64,000 bases of DNA. Source: Notamacropus eugenii. Lineage: Eukaryota > Chordata > Mammalia > Diprotodontia > Macropodidae. The translations under genes and the position numbers were made by a program. The DNA is taken from the NCBI RefSeq assembly GCF_028372415.1, contig NC_092875.1, forward strand, positions 408,347,239-408,411,238. Direction: 5' to 3'. Shown piece by piece: positions 55,034 to 64,000 of the stretch (positions are counted from its first letter, which is position 1; each line of letters opens with the position of its first letter). The notes under the pieces were generated by a model. That model did no database searches, was not told the DNA's origin, and saw only the letters and a list, made by a program, of their open reading frames with translations.

Positions 55034-55923
55034 CTGAGGTGTCAGATATGGGGCTCACAATACTCCTTTGGGTAGACTGTACCAAATTAAAATGTAATTG
55101 GGAAATATTTAACAAAATAAAATATGTAATAAGTATATAATAAATAAATTAAATAAATATAACAAAACATATCACATATTTTTTTTTAAAATTTCATTTA
55201 TTTTTGATTTTCAGCATTCACTTTTATAAGATTTTGAGTTCTAAATTCCTTCCCCTCCCCTTCCCCCTTTCTTCTGCCTTTCCCCCTTCTCAAGATGGTA
55301 TGCAATCTGATATAATTTGTGTAATCATGTTAAATATATTTCCACATTAGTCATGTTGTGAAAGAAGAATCAAACCAAAGGGAAAAACCACGAGAAAGAA
55401 ATGACGATGACAAAAAGAAAATAGAACGCTTTGATCTGCATTCAGACTCCGTAGTTCTTTCTCCAGATGTGGATAGTATTTTCCCTTATGAGTCTTCTGA
55501 AATTGTCTAAATGTATTGCTGAAAAGAGCTAAGTCTGTCAAAGTTTGTTATAGCACAATGTTGCTGTTACTGTGTACAATGATCTCCTGGTTCTGTTCAC
55601 TTCACTCAGCATCATTTACTGTGTCTTTCCAGGTTTTTCTGAAATCTACCTGGTCATCATTTCTTTTGAACAGTAGTGTTCCATTACAATCATATAGCAC
55701 AACTTGTTCGGCCATTCCCCAATTGATGGAACATCTCCCTCAATGTCCAGTTCTTTGCCACCACGAAAAGAGCTGCTATAAATATTTTTGTGCATGTGAG
55801 CCCTTTTTCCATTTTTATGATCTCTTTGGGAAATAGGTGATTTTCTAAGTCAGTATGAGGCCCACAGGGATCCTTATGTACAGGTTAGCGGTCCCCAGTT
55901 CTATTTGAGTTTGATGTCCCTTC
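55034..55923 (+). mobile_element. Non-autonomous hAT-like element, split by a second L1
   Basis: Left part 55034 to about 55175 (GAGGTGTCAGATATGGGG, AAATGTAATTGGGAAATATT). Right part is about 55833-55923 (GGTGATTTTCTAAGTCAGTA, TTCTATTTGAGTTTGATGTC). It is flanked by an 8-bp direct repeat with one mismatch, ACTGAAGT (55026-55033) and ACTAAAGT (55924-55931), the target size expected of hAT transposition. Confidence 0.65.
55176..55832 (-). repeat. L1 3' end (L1-B), antisense, nested in the hAT-like element
   Basis: Starts with a T-run (A-tail) and includes CAGCATTCACTTTTATAAG, CCACATTAGTCATGTTGTG, CTTTGATCTGCATTCAGAC, GTTCACTTCACTCAGCATCA, CCCAATTGATGGAACATCTC and TTTTATGATCTCTTTGGG. It is better preserved than L1-A, as expected for a younger insertion. 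Confidence 0.75.
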
Positions 55924-56005
55924 ACTAAAGTATCCATTTTCCACAGCCCCTTCAACATTTGTCATTTTCTTCTTTGCCATGGGTGTGAGGTGGAATCTGG
56001 AGAAT

Positions 56006-56214
56006 TCTTGAACCTGTGCTTAAAATTTAGTTATCTTAAAACTCTTTCCAGCTCTGCAGATAGTGTCAAAAAATCTTTTGACTCAAAAATGTTGTTCCCT
56101 CTATGCTTACCAGCATTTTATGGCAGAGATGAATTTTAAGAGGGAAATACTATGCAGATACTATGCAGAAAGAATATTTTGTGAATGCAATATTTGTGAT
56201 TCCAGTTTTTATGA
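56006..56214. other. Unassigned intron DNA
   Basis: Contains a short tandem repeat of GATACTATGCAGA near 56150-56170. Nothing else. Confidence 0.35.
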
Positions 56215-56385
56215 TGAGGTGGATAAAGTAATGGGATCAGACTCTACCACTAACTCTTTGACCTTGGGAAAATGAATGAATCTTTAACTTTTATAATTTT
56301 ATAATTTTTTAAAATATGTAAAACACAAGGGTTGGACTTGATTTATGAAATCTTTCCTAACCCTAAGATATATGTTTCTACAATA
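56215..56385 (+). repeat. THER/MIR-type SINE, diverged
   Basis: TCTACCACTAACTCTTTGAC, CACAAGGGTTGGACTTGA, AAATCTTTCCTAACCC and a GATATATGTTTCTAC end. Confidence 0.5.
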
Positions 56386-56999
56386 TTTGTTTATCAGAAC
56401 ATGAATTTTAGAAAGCTGGAAATCATTTGTATATACATATTCTATTTTGTTTAGGTTATGGAAAAGAGTTCCTGCTGCCGACTTAAAAAAAAAAAGCGTA
56501 TATTCTAGTACTCTTGTTGCATAACAAAGGGCTTAGAATTTAGCAGGTTTCCCCATTCCTGCATGAATGGTACCTTCTATTCAACTTTAGTAGGCAGATT
56601 ACTGGTAGGAGCCTGTTATACCATTTTATAGATATAGTAAGGCTGAAATGCCTTTTAGGGGAGAACCTTGTTTAGCTCTTCTTTATGATAAGTTAGAGTA
56701 CCATAGGTTAGAAACCTGTTTCCAGAAGTTTGTTTTCATGAATAGCAGGTATGTAATACCCCATTCAGAATGGATTCTTATTGGCTTCAGAGGAAATCAA
56801 GACATTTATCAAATGAATGAATGAAATAATTTCTAATCAGTTTCTTTTATCTGGCTGCATATGTATATCTCTCTCTATATATGTATTTCTTTTGTGGATA
56901 GGGAAATTACATTTTCATTCTCTGGATATCCCTGTTGAGTTAAAGTTTTGTTATTTTTAAATCAGTTTTCATATGACTTTTGGAGTATTTCAGATATTA
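56386..56999. other. Unassigned intron DNA
   Basis: Nothing recognised. Confidence 0.35.
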
Positions 57000-58620
57000 T
57001 GTTTCAAGGAGATTGGTTGTAAGAAAAAGGAGTAAATTGATGATGAAAAGTCTCAGAGGCAATTGAAGGAATGAGATGAAAGGCACAGTGGGAGGATCTG
57101 GTCTCTTCCCAGAAAGAGCAAAGAATCAGTGAAGATGGAGAAATTTTGAGATAGAGAATATGGATATTGAGAAAACTCAGGGAGATGATTTTTATCTCAA
57201 TAAAATAGGAGTTAAGAGGTAGAGACTTGAGGAAACTGGGACAAATTTAAGCAGATACTGTGTGGAAGTCAGCAAAACATGCCCCAGATGAAGTTTGGTG
57301 GTGTGAGTTGGTTGTAGAAGCAGTCATCATTGTAGGTGACTTTTTTTCCAACTAGATGATTATCCTGGGAGCCAGAGCAGGTTAGTTAAGGCAGAAGGCT
57401 CAAGAGATTCTAGGGTACTAGTAAAAGCACCTTGAGATTGCTGAGGCTGACTGTTGAAGTTTTTGAAGCCAGAAGGGAAAAAACTGAGAAGAAGGCATCT
57501 GAAGGAATACTGATGGAAGGGCTTTAGATGAAGAACCAGGTCAGTAGTGGGAGTGAAGCAGTGAGAGAAGTAGAGGGGTCAGAGAAAACTGGAGAATGTA
57601 AGGGGGAGCATTTTAGGATAATGATGGGGTCCCATTGATGGTGCCACATTTGTGGGTTGCTGTGAGTTATAGTGGAGATTAAAGTCATTGGAATAGAGAT
57701 CATGGAAGTATGAACCCAAGGGTTCATTGAAGGAACATTAATATGGATGTTGAAGTAATAGATAAGAATATAGCAAAAAATGAGGTGAAGAGGAAAATTT
57801 TGAACCAGATGCCCAAGTCATTTGGAAAATTAGAGTAGTGATGTAGAGGTCATTTATTTTAGCTGATGATAATAGCATCAAGGATGAGGATGGAATGGTA
57901 TAGAAAGATGGACTAGTCATTTCAGTTTTAACAAGCTTTTAGTAAGTGTACTAGGCGAGTTTGTTGAGTGTTGACAGGAGAACAGTGATCTGGAAATGGC
58001 AAGAGAGAAACAAGGACTATGCACTGATCTCTTCTTTTGGCTTTGTGAGTCAAGGGCGTGAGAGAAGGTGGGGCTTCATTGGAGGTTACAAGAAAATAGT
58101 GTCATCAAGGGCAAAATAAGGCTTCATAGGATTATAGAATTTAGAGTTAAGAAAGTGAGGGAATGGGAAGTTTTTGATGTATGACCGAAGATGTAGAAGA
58201 AGAAGAAGCTGAAGTTATGTTAAAATTTCTTAATATATGGAAAAATGTAGGAGGCACAGATATATTTCAGAACCTTAGTGATATTCAGCACATTATCTAA
58301 AGTATGTATTTGAGTAGGTGGGTTGGGTGGCTTACCATGTGGTAAATTGGTATGACATCGGTACAATAAGATATTAAATGCTGTCATAATTACAGTGATT
58401 ACAAGTGGACAAGTATACGTAAAATTTGTATATAGGAGTCTTGGAGCATGAGGGCCAAGCAAAGCATGGCAGGGCAGAAGTTGGATTAAAGTTTTGGGAG
58501 AGAATTTGGCTAGTTTTTGTGGAGGAGAGGGAAACAATAGAATCTTTGGGAGAAACCTGGAGATTTTGGAGAAAGTGACTTCTAAATCCTGAGTCAAGTT
58601 GCATTCTGGATTATTCTGGG
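57000..58620 (-). repeat. L2 internal/RT region, antisense
   Basis: The + strand shows the purine-rich reverse of L2 reverse transcriptase sequence over about 1.6 kb. Broken minus-strand frames remain at 57524-57727, 57738-57920 and 58220-58597. No intact catalytic motif was identified. Could also be L3-related. Confidence 0.45.
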
Positions 58621-59138
58621 AGTGGGGGAAGAGGGAAACTCACCACCCCTTTAACTCTTCCTACCCATCACTTCATCCTGAGAACCAGCTCATTGAGGTT
58701 TGCCTTCTGTTGAGGAAGTCTAATGTGATTTCAAGGTACTAATCTTGATATATACTGATGAGTGAAATTTCCCACTTGATATACTGAAGAGAGAAATTTC
58801 TTTCTAACTGTAGATGAAGTTTTTTTATTCCCCAAGAAGAGAATACAGACTTAAAATGCAAGTGTAGGTTTAGTTTTAGTTAAAGTGTAGTCGACAGAAC
58901 AAATAACATTATAAACTTCCCCATTTTGCTATTAGGAAGGTAAAGAAGAGAATTTGGGAACGTTGGGTGTTTGAAATGGGAAGTTGTGTGTGTGTGGGTC
59001 ACAGGAAGTGAAGATTAGATAATTTGTTGAAAAACTTGTTCATATGCGGTATCTGATCATAGGAGGGGGAAATCTATATCTATATGTATATAGATTTGTG
59101 TACAAACATACATATGCAAAACATACATACATAAGCTT
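58621..59138. other. Unassigned intron DNA
   Basis: Short ATAGATAT-rich patch near 59070-59095. Nothing else recognised. Confidence 0.35.
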
Positions 59139-60985
59139 TGTTGTTGTTTAGTCATTCAGTCGTATCTGACTCTTCGTGACCCCATGGACCACAGCATGCC
59201 AGACCCTTCTATCCTCCATTAGCTCTTGAAGTCTGACCAAGTTTATGTTTGTTGTTTCCATGATGTTGTATGTCCATCTCATCTTCTGCCATCCCATTTT
59301 CCTTTTGCTTTCTGTCTTTCCCAACCTCAGGGTCTTTTCCATTGAGTCCCATCTTCTTATGATGGGACAACATATTTAAACATCAGTTTCAGTATTTGAC
59401 CTTCCAGTGAATAGTCTGAATCAAATTCTTTACTTAAAGACTAGTTTGATCTCAACTGTCCGAGGGATTTTCAGAAGTCTTCTCCAGTACCACAATTTAA
59501 AAGTATCAGTTATGTGGCACTCAGCTTTCTTTGTACTGCAACTCTCGCTGCCATACATTGCTACTGTAAAAACCGTAGCTTTGACTATATGAACCTTTGT
59601 TGGCAAGGTGATGTCTTTGTTTTTTAGTATGCTATCCAGATTTGCCATAGTTTTCCTCCCAAGGAACATGCATCTTTTAATTTTATAGCTGTAATCACCA
59701 TCTGCAGTGATCTTTGAGCCCAAGAATATAAAATCTGACACAGCTTCCATTTCTTCTCCCTCTGTTTCTCGGGAAGTGATGGGACCAATTGCCAAGATGT
59801 TAATTTTTTTAATGTTAAGTGTTCAAGCCAGCTTTTACCCTTGCCTCTTTCACCCTTATCAAGAGGCTTCTTAATTCTTCACTTTCTTCCATCAGAGTGT
59901 TATTGTCTGCATAGCTGAGATTGTTGGTATTTCTCTTAGCAACCTTAATTCCAATTTTTTATTTGTTCATCCTGGCATTTTGCATGATGTTCTCTGCATA
60001 AAAATTAAATAAGATGGCAATATACTGCCTCAAACTCCTTTTCCAGTCTTAAACCAATCAGTTATTCCATGTTTGGCTTTAATTGTTGCTTCTTGGCCCA
60101 CATACAAGTTCCTCAGGAGACAAGTAAGAGAATCTGGTCATTTTGTACTCCAAGACCGAACTTGTCTGTTAATCCAATTATCTTTTGATTTCCTTTTTAG
60201 CATTCCATTCTCCTGTGAAGAATGTGACATCTTTTTTTTTTTTTTTTTTTTTTGGTGTTACTTCTAGAAGATGTTGTAGGTCTTTATAGAACTGATCAAC
60301 TTTAGCTTCTGGCATCAGCAGTTGGAGCAGAAGCTTGTATTACAGTGATATTGAACAGTTGGCCTTGAATTTAAATAGATATCAGTCATTTTTGAGATTA
60401 TGCCTCAATACTGCTTTTCTCACCCTTTTATTGACCATGAGGGCTACTCCATTTCTTCTTGCTCACAGTAGTGTATGTAGTGATCATCTGAATTAAATTC
60501 AGTCATCCCTGCCCATTGAGTTCACTGATACCCAAGATGTCAATGTTTAATCTTTTCATTTCCTGTTTGACCATATCCAGTTTTACCTTGGTTCATTGAT
60601 TGTACATTCTAGGTTTCTATGGAGTGTTGATTTTTACAACATCAGACTTTGCTTTCATCACCAGACACATCTTCATCTAGCTGAACTTCCTTTTGGCTTT
60701 GACCCAGATGTTTCATTAGTACTGGAGCTACTTGTAGCTGTTCTCTGCTCTTCCCCAGTAGTATATTGGACACCTTCTGACCTAAAGAGCTCACCTTTCA
60801 AAGTCATCTTTTATCATTTTAGTACTGTCTATGGGGTTTTCTTGGCAAAGATACTGGAGTGGTTTGCCATTTCCTTCTCCAGTGGATCACTTTTTGTCAG
60901 AACTGTCCACTATAACCTGTCCGTTTTTAGGTAATCCCATATGGCTTAGCTCATAATTTCATTGCCAAGGCAGTGATCCAGTAGG
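59139..60985 (-). mobile_element. BovB-type RTE LINE, internally deleted
   Basis: Antisense to ARL15. On the minus strand the C-terminal coding relics are FIFLGSKITADGDYSYKIKR, LDSILKNKDITLPTKVHIVK and LWYWRRLLKIPRTVE (59795-59430). Then come LRLGKTESKRKMGWQKMRW and VHGVTKSQIRLND (59342-59148). These are hallmark BovB blocks. The 3' end matches the SINE tails in this window. The 5' endonuclease-side sequence is at about 60985-60141. Near 60140 it jumps from a block next to TTCCTCAGGAGACAAGTAAG to one starting TTTTGTACTCCAAGACC, which are far apart in the family. So the middle (including the RT catalytic core) is missing. Several frameshifts. Inactive. Confidence 0.8.
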
Positions 60986-61429
60986 GGACACATAAACTTA
61001 ACAGGAACCAAATGAAAAACAATAACATTTTTTTCTTGAGCTTCAGAGCAAGAGTATGAGGCTTTATGTGTAAAAGAAACTACCTCCTCCCACCAAATGA
61101 TAAGACAGAGTGCACAAAGTTTAAAACTCCCCAGGTAGTGGGGCAGAAAAATTTAAGTAAATCAGAATATTTTCTAGAAAAATAGTCCATGTTTATATTT
61201 ATGAAATTGTAAGTTATATATATTTACATATTTATATGTACATATATCTGTCTTTATGTAAATATTTGTATATGTGCATGCATTATCTATATGTTTGTAT
61301 TTTTATCACCTACCAAATACTGTACATCTGATTTTTTTAAAAAAGAGAGACTTTCTCCTACTTCATCTTTTGCACTGCTCTCATCTTTTTTGGTACAAAG
61401 CTTAGGGCTTTTATGCAGTTCTCTTGTTG
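60986..61429. other. Unassigned AT-rich intron DNA
   Basis: ATATAT-rich patch at 61195-61300. No feature otherwise. Confidence 0.4.
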
Positions 61430-61665
61430 GTAGAAAGGCAGTGTTGGGAGAGCTGTGGATTTGGCAGTCATTACATGGGTGTGAATTCAAACTGGAACAC
61501 CTCTTAGTTGCATGATCTTGGGCAAAGCAATTAATCTCTCTGAGTTTGTTTTTCCTCTGTGAAATGGGGACAATAATATCTATATAATCTACTTTGCAAG
61601 ATTGGCCAAAGGGAAATGTTTTGGAGGCTTTGAGCACTATATAAATGCCAAAACCTTAATACTAG
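61430..61665 (+). repeat. tRNA/MIR-type SINE
   Basis: GGTGTGAATTCAAACTGG, GCATGATCTTGGGCAAAGC, CTGTGAAATGGGGACAATAA and GAGCACTATATAAATGCC. Confidence 0.65.
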
Positions 61666-61669
61666 GAGT

Positions 61670-61780
61670 TTATTGGTGAAGGACCTGCCTAAGCTTATAT
61701 CTGCCAGAATGTGTCAGAGTATCACTTGAACCCAGGACATTCTTACTCTGAAGTAAGCTGTGCATTCGTCTTGCCTCTCT
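61670..61780 (-). repeat. MIR fragment, antisense
   Basis: GGACCTGCCTAAGCTTATAT and CACTTGAACCCAGGACATTC. Confidence 0.45.
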
Positions 61781-62779
61781 GTTGGTATTATCATTAATAA
61801 TAATCATCTATGATGATGAATATATTTTAAGAAAATTAAGTTTACTTTTGGATAGATAGCTACCTGGAACCCCTCCAAGTGATTATGTATATGATAAGCA
61901 TATTTTTTCGTTAATTATTTTGAGTTTAATGTATGAGCTTTCAGTATTCCCTCTACAAACAGTTTTGTAAAATTGACTTCATTAGTACTGTGTGTTAAAA
62001 ATAAACAATTGGAATGGTGATTGAAATACTCTAGGCAAAAAAGCAAATTTTGTTTTTAGAAAATGTCGAGAGACTCATTTTGTCAGTTTTGCTTTAGATA
62101 CAGAATGTTTCCGTCAGTGTTGATTATTGTCATCCTTTTTCCTATTTTCAAGAAGTTAAAAAATGAGCTGCAAAAAGATGCACGTTAGCTATTAACTTTT
62201 AAAAAAAGCAACTTTTGTAATTTTTCCCACAAGGAAAAAATAATCCTTTTAGTTTACTGAATAACTTGTTAAATAATTCATTGTTAATGTTTTCAGTGAC
62301 ATCTAGAGCAAGACTAGCTCTAATATAGATAGCACTACCTTGAGTTTATTTCAAGGCTGACTTAGTAACTCAAGTATGATCACAATATATTTTCTTCATT
62401 CTGTCATATTCAGTGAGGAAAGAGAATCCCAGCAATCAGGCAGCTGACAAGAGCATAGATCATTCCCCCAGTCCTGTGCCTTTTACTTTTAATATCCTTT
62501 TGCTGTGGGATGGGGAGAATCAGAGAAATTTTAGTCAGCCCTATGGGGAAATAGAAGATGGTTCCATTAGATTTCCAACTTGCCTGTCTTTGTTTAAAGG
62601 GGACGAAGCTCCCTCCTGAGCGATTTCTCTCTTTTATTCCCTCCTGTGTTTCCTCATTCACTCTTGGCTTTCTCTTAGGCTTTTGAAAAGCAATTTTTAA
62701 AAATCTGAAGAATTCTAAATCTTATATTTTTACAGCTTGTTTTTAAAAAAACTATTAAATTTAATTAACACTTAGTTTG
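61781..62779. other. Unassigned intron DNA
   Basis: About 1 kb with no recognised repeat, RNA gene or exon. Confidence 0.4.
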
Positions 62780-63225
62780 ATCACTGTCCTGCTTGCTTGT
62801 GTCCCCTTTGAACTTCTCTATATTCTCTATGTATATTTTTCATATTTCATAGATGTTCTGTCTTACCCACAAAAAAAAAGCTATCCCTTGTAGTAAGTAA
62901 GCATAATTAAGCAAAAGAAATTCCTGCATTACTTATATCTGAAAACGTATGTCTTATTTTGTGTGTCTAGTCCATCATTAGATAGTTCTGAAGTCTTTCA
63001 TAGTTGTTTTTCTTTACAATGTTGTAATCATTATAAGCAGCCTTCCTGGTTCTACTCAACTTCACTGTCTATTAGCTCGCATAAGTTCTCCTAGTTTTCT
63101 CTGAATTAATTTACTTTATCATTTTTTTTACAAAACAAAAAATTTTCATTCCATTCATGCACCATTATTTGTTTGGTTATCTGTTTCCCAACTGTTGAGT
63201 GACCAATTTGCTACCGGATCTTATA
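62780..63225 (-). repeat. L1 3' end, antisense, diverged
   Basis: TTTACAATGTTGTAATCATT, CTGGTTCTACTCAACTTCAC, CTCCTAGTTTTCTCTG and CATTCCATTCATGCACC follow the L1 3' order. Confidence 0.5.
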
Positions 63226-64000
63226 TGTTAACTTTCCATTTTCTCCCCTCACAAGGGAAGAGAATGAATTGATGTTTCCCCGTTGGTTATTGCGAGAATG
63301 AAGGATTGCAAAGAGAGTGTTATATTTGAAACAAATTAGAAACAACTGTATGTTGTTTCTCTTGGCGAAGAAATGTTTTTAATCTCTTCTCCGGCTGACT
63401 AAGATTTGATATATTTTCGGATTAAGTTGTTATAGACTTTTCTGCTAATAATATTCATTTTCAACTTTGTTGTTTCTGAAGATTTTTCTTTTTCTTTTTT
63501 GCTTTCATGCTTACCTTCAAACTTCCCTAGGGAAAACAGCAGTAAACTGTAAGTAAATTCAACAATTCAAATACAGTGTATTCCCCACTCCCCCTTTTTC
63601 TACAAATTATTTTCGCCCCAAAAGCAATTTAGGTCAAATTTAGCAGGCTAGTAACTGGTTTTGGCTACATCCTTTTTATCATTCTTTGAGCAGGAAGAGA
63701 TCTCAGCTAAGGTGAGGCTAATAGAAAAGAACAATCTGGAAAAAGCCCCTTGACTTCTTTTTCAGACCCAGTAGTCGTAGTGAAGCTGTGGAAAACATGC
63801 AAATTAGACCAAGACAGCTGTGCCTGTGCTTATCAAGGAAGAGAAGTCACTTAATAAAGTGATAAAAATAATTTATTGATCCTTTTAGTCCTCTTAGTAG
63901 TATGTAAAGTTATCTATGGGTTGAAATTAAAAATAAGGCAAATACTTGAAAGTGTATTGGATGCTGATGAAAGTAATGAACTGTTAGTTTCTCTTTAAAT
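63226..64000. other. Unassigned intron DNA to window end
   Basis: No repeat, exon or RNA gene recognised. No candidate ARL15 exon 2 found. Confidence 0.4.

Larger units (their letters stand above)
54152..56005 (-). repeat. L1 3' end (L1-A), antisense, split by a hAT-like element
   Basis: Left part 54152-55033 begins with a T-run and includes TCACTTCACTCTGCTTCATT, GTTCCATTACATTCACTG, CTAATAGTGGTATAGTTGG and TTCCAGAATGGCTAGATG. Right part 55924-56005 resumes with CAACATTTGTCATTTTC and GGGTGTGAGGTGGAATCTGG, which follow directly in the L1 order. Confidence 0.7.
11851..64000 (+). other. ARL15: ARL15 intron 1, 5' part
   Basis: Everything to the right of the exon 1 donor is AT-rich, repeat-filled DNA with no recognisable second exon. 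Very long first introns are known for ARL15 in other mammals, which agrees with 52 kb of intron here. The individual repeats are listed separately. A short exon with weak signals could have been missed. Confidence 0.7.

Noticed and set aside
1..64000. CRISPR array, operon, toxin gene, functional tRNA or rRNA
   Set aside because: No regularly spaced direct repeats, no prokaryote-like gene packing, and tRNA-like pieces are SINE heads rather than genes.

Overview
This window looks like nuclear DNA from a marsupial. It is AT-rich and packed with old retroposons. The diagnostic ones are metatherian L1 and half-L1 (HAL1-like) elements, a BovB-type RTE element, tRNA-derived SINEs whose 3' ends match RTE elements, and very many L2, MIR/THER and L3/CR1 fossils. 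There is no sign of bacterial, plasmid or phage DNA, of an operon, or of a CRISPR array. Species cannot be fixed from the sequence alone. Repeat family names are given from memory and were not checked against a library.

The only cellular gene I can support is ARL15, an ARF-like small GTPase, on the + strand. A CpG island at about 11.4-12.4 kb holds its promoter, 5' UTR and first coding exon (start codon at 11803, exon end at 11850, followed by a GTAAGG donor). Bases 1 to about 11.4 kb are intergenic upstream DNA. From 11851 to 64000 the window appears to be the start of a very long intron 1, and no second exon was recognised.

Region by region: 1-11.4 kb holds MIR/THER and RTE-tailed SINEs, L2 tails, a degraded L1 5' end, a 7SL RNA-like fossil joined to a SINE, and a hAT-like fragment. 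11.4-12.8 kb is the CpG-island promoter with CCAAT boxes, a two-codon upstream ORF, exon 1, a long G-run and a TG microsatellite. 13-39 kb is intron dominated by L2 copies, mostly antisense to the gene. 39.6-42.9 kb is an L1 3' end split by an RTE-like LINE that is itself split by a SINE. 43.6-49.9 kb is an L3/CR1 fossil interrupted by two tandem HAL1-like elements carrying ORF1 but no ORF2. 52-56 kb holds L1 3' ends, including a three-level nest of L1, hAT-like element and L1. 57-61 kb holds an antisense L2 and an antisense BovB-type element with an internal deletion. The last 3 kb is mostly unassigned DNA plus one L1 3' end.

I saw no convincing new biological system. The most useful observations are the minimal uORF beside the ARL15 start, the HAL1 pair, the BovB element and its SINE-like tail, the 7SL-SINE junction, the nested insertions that give a relative chronology, and the uniformly antisense L1-type insertions within the intron.
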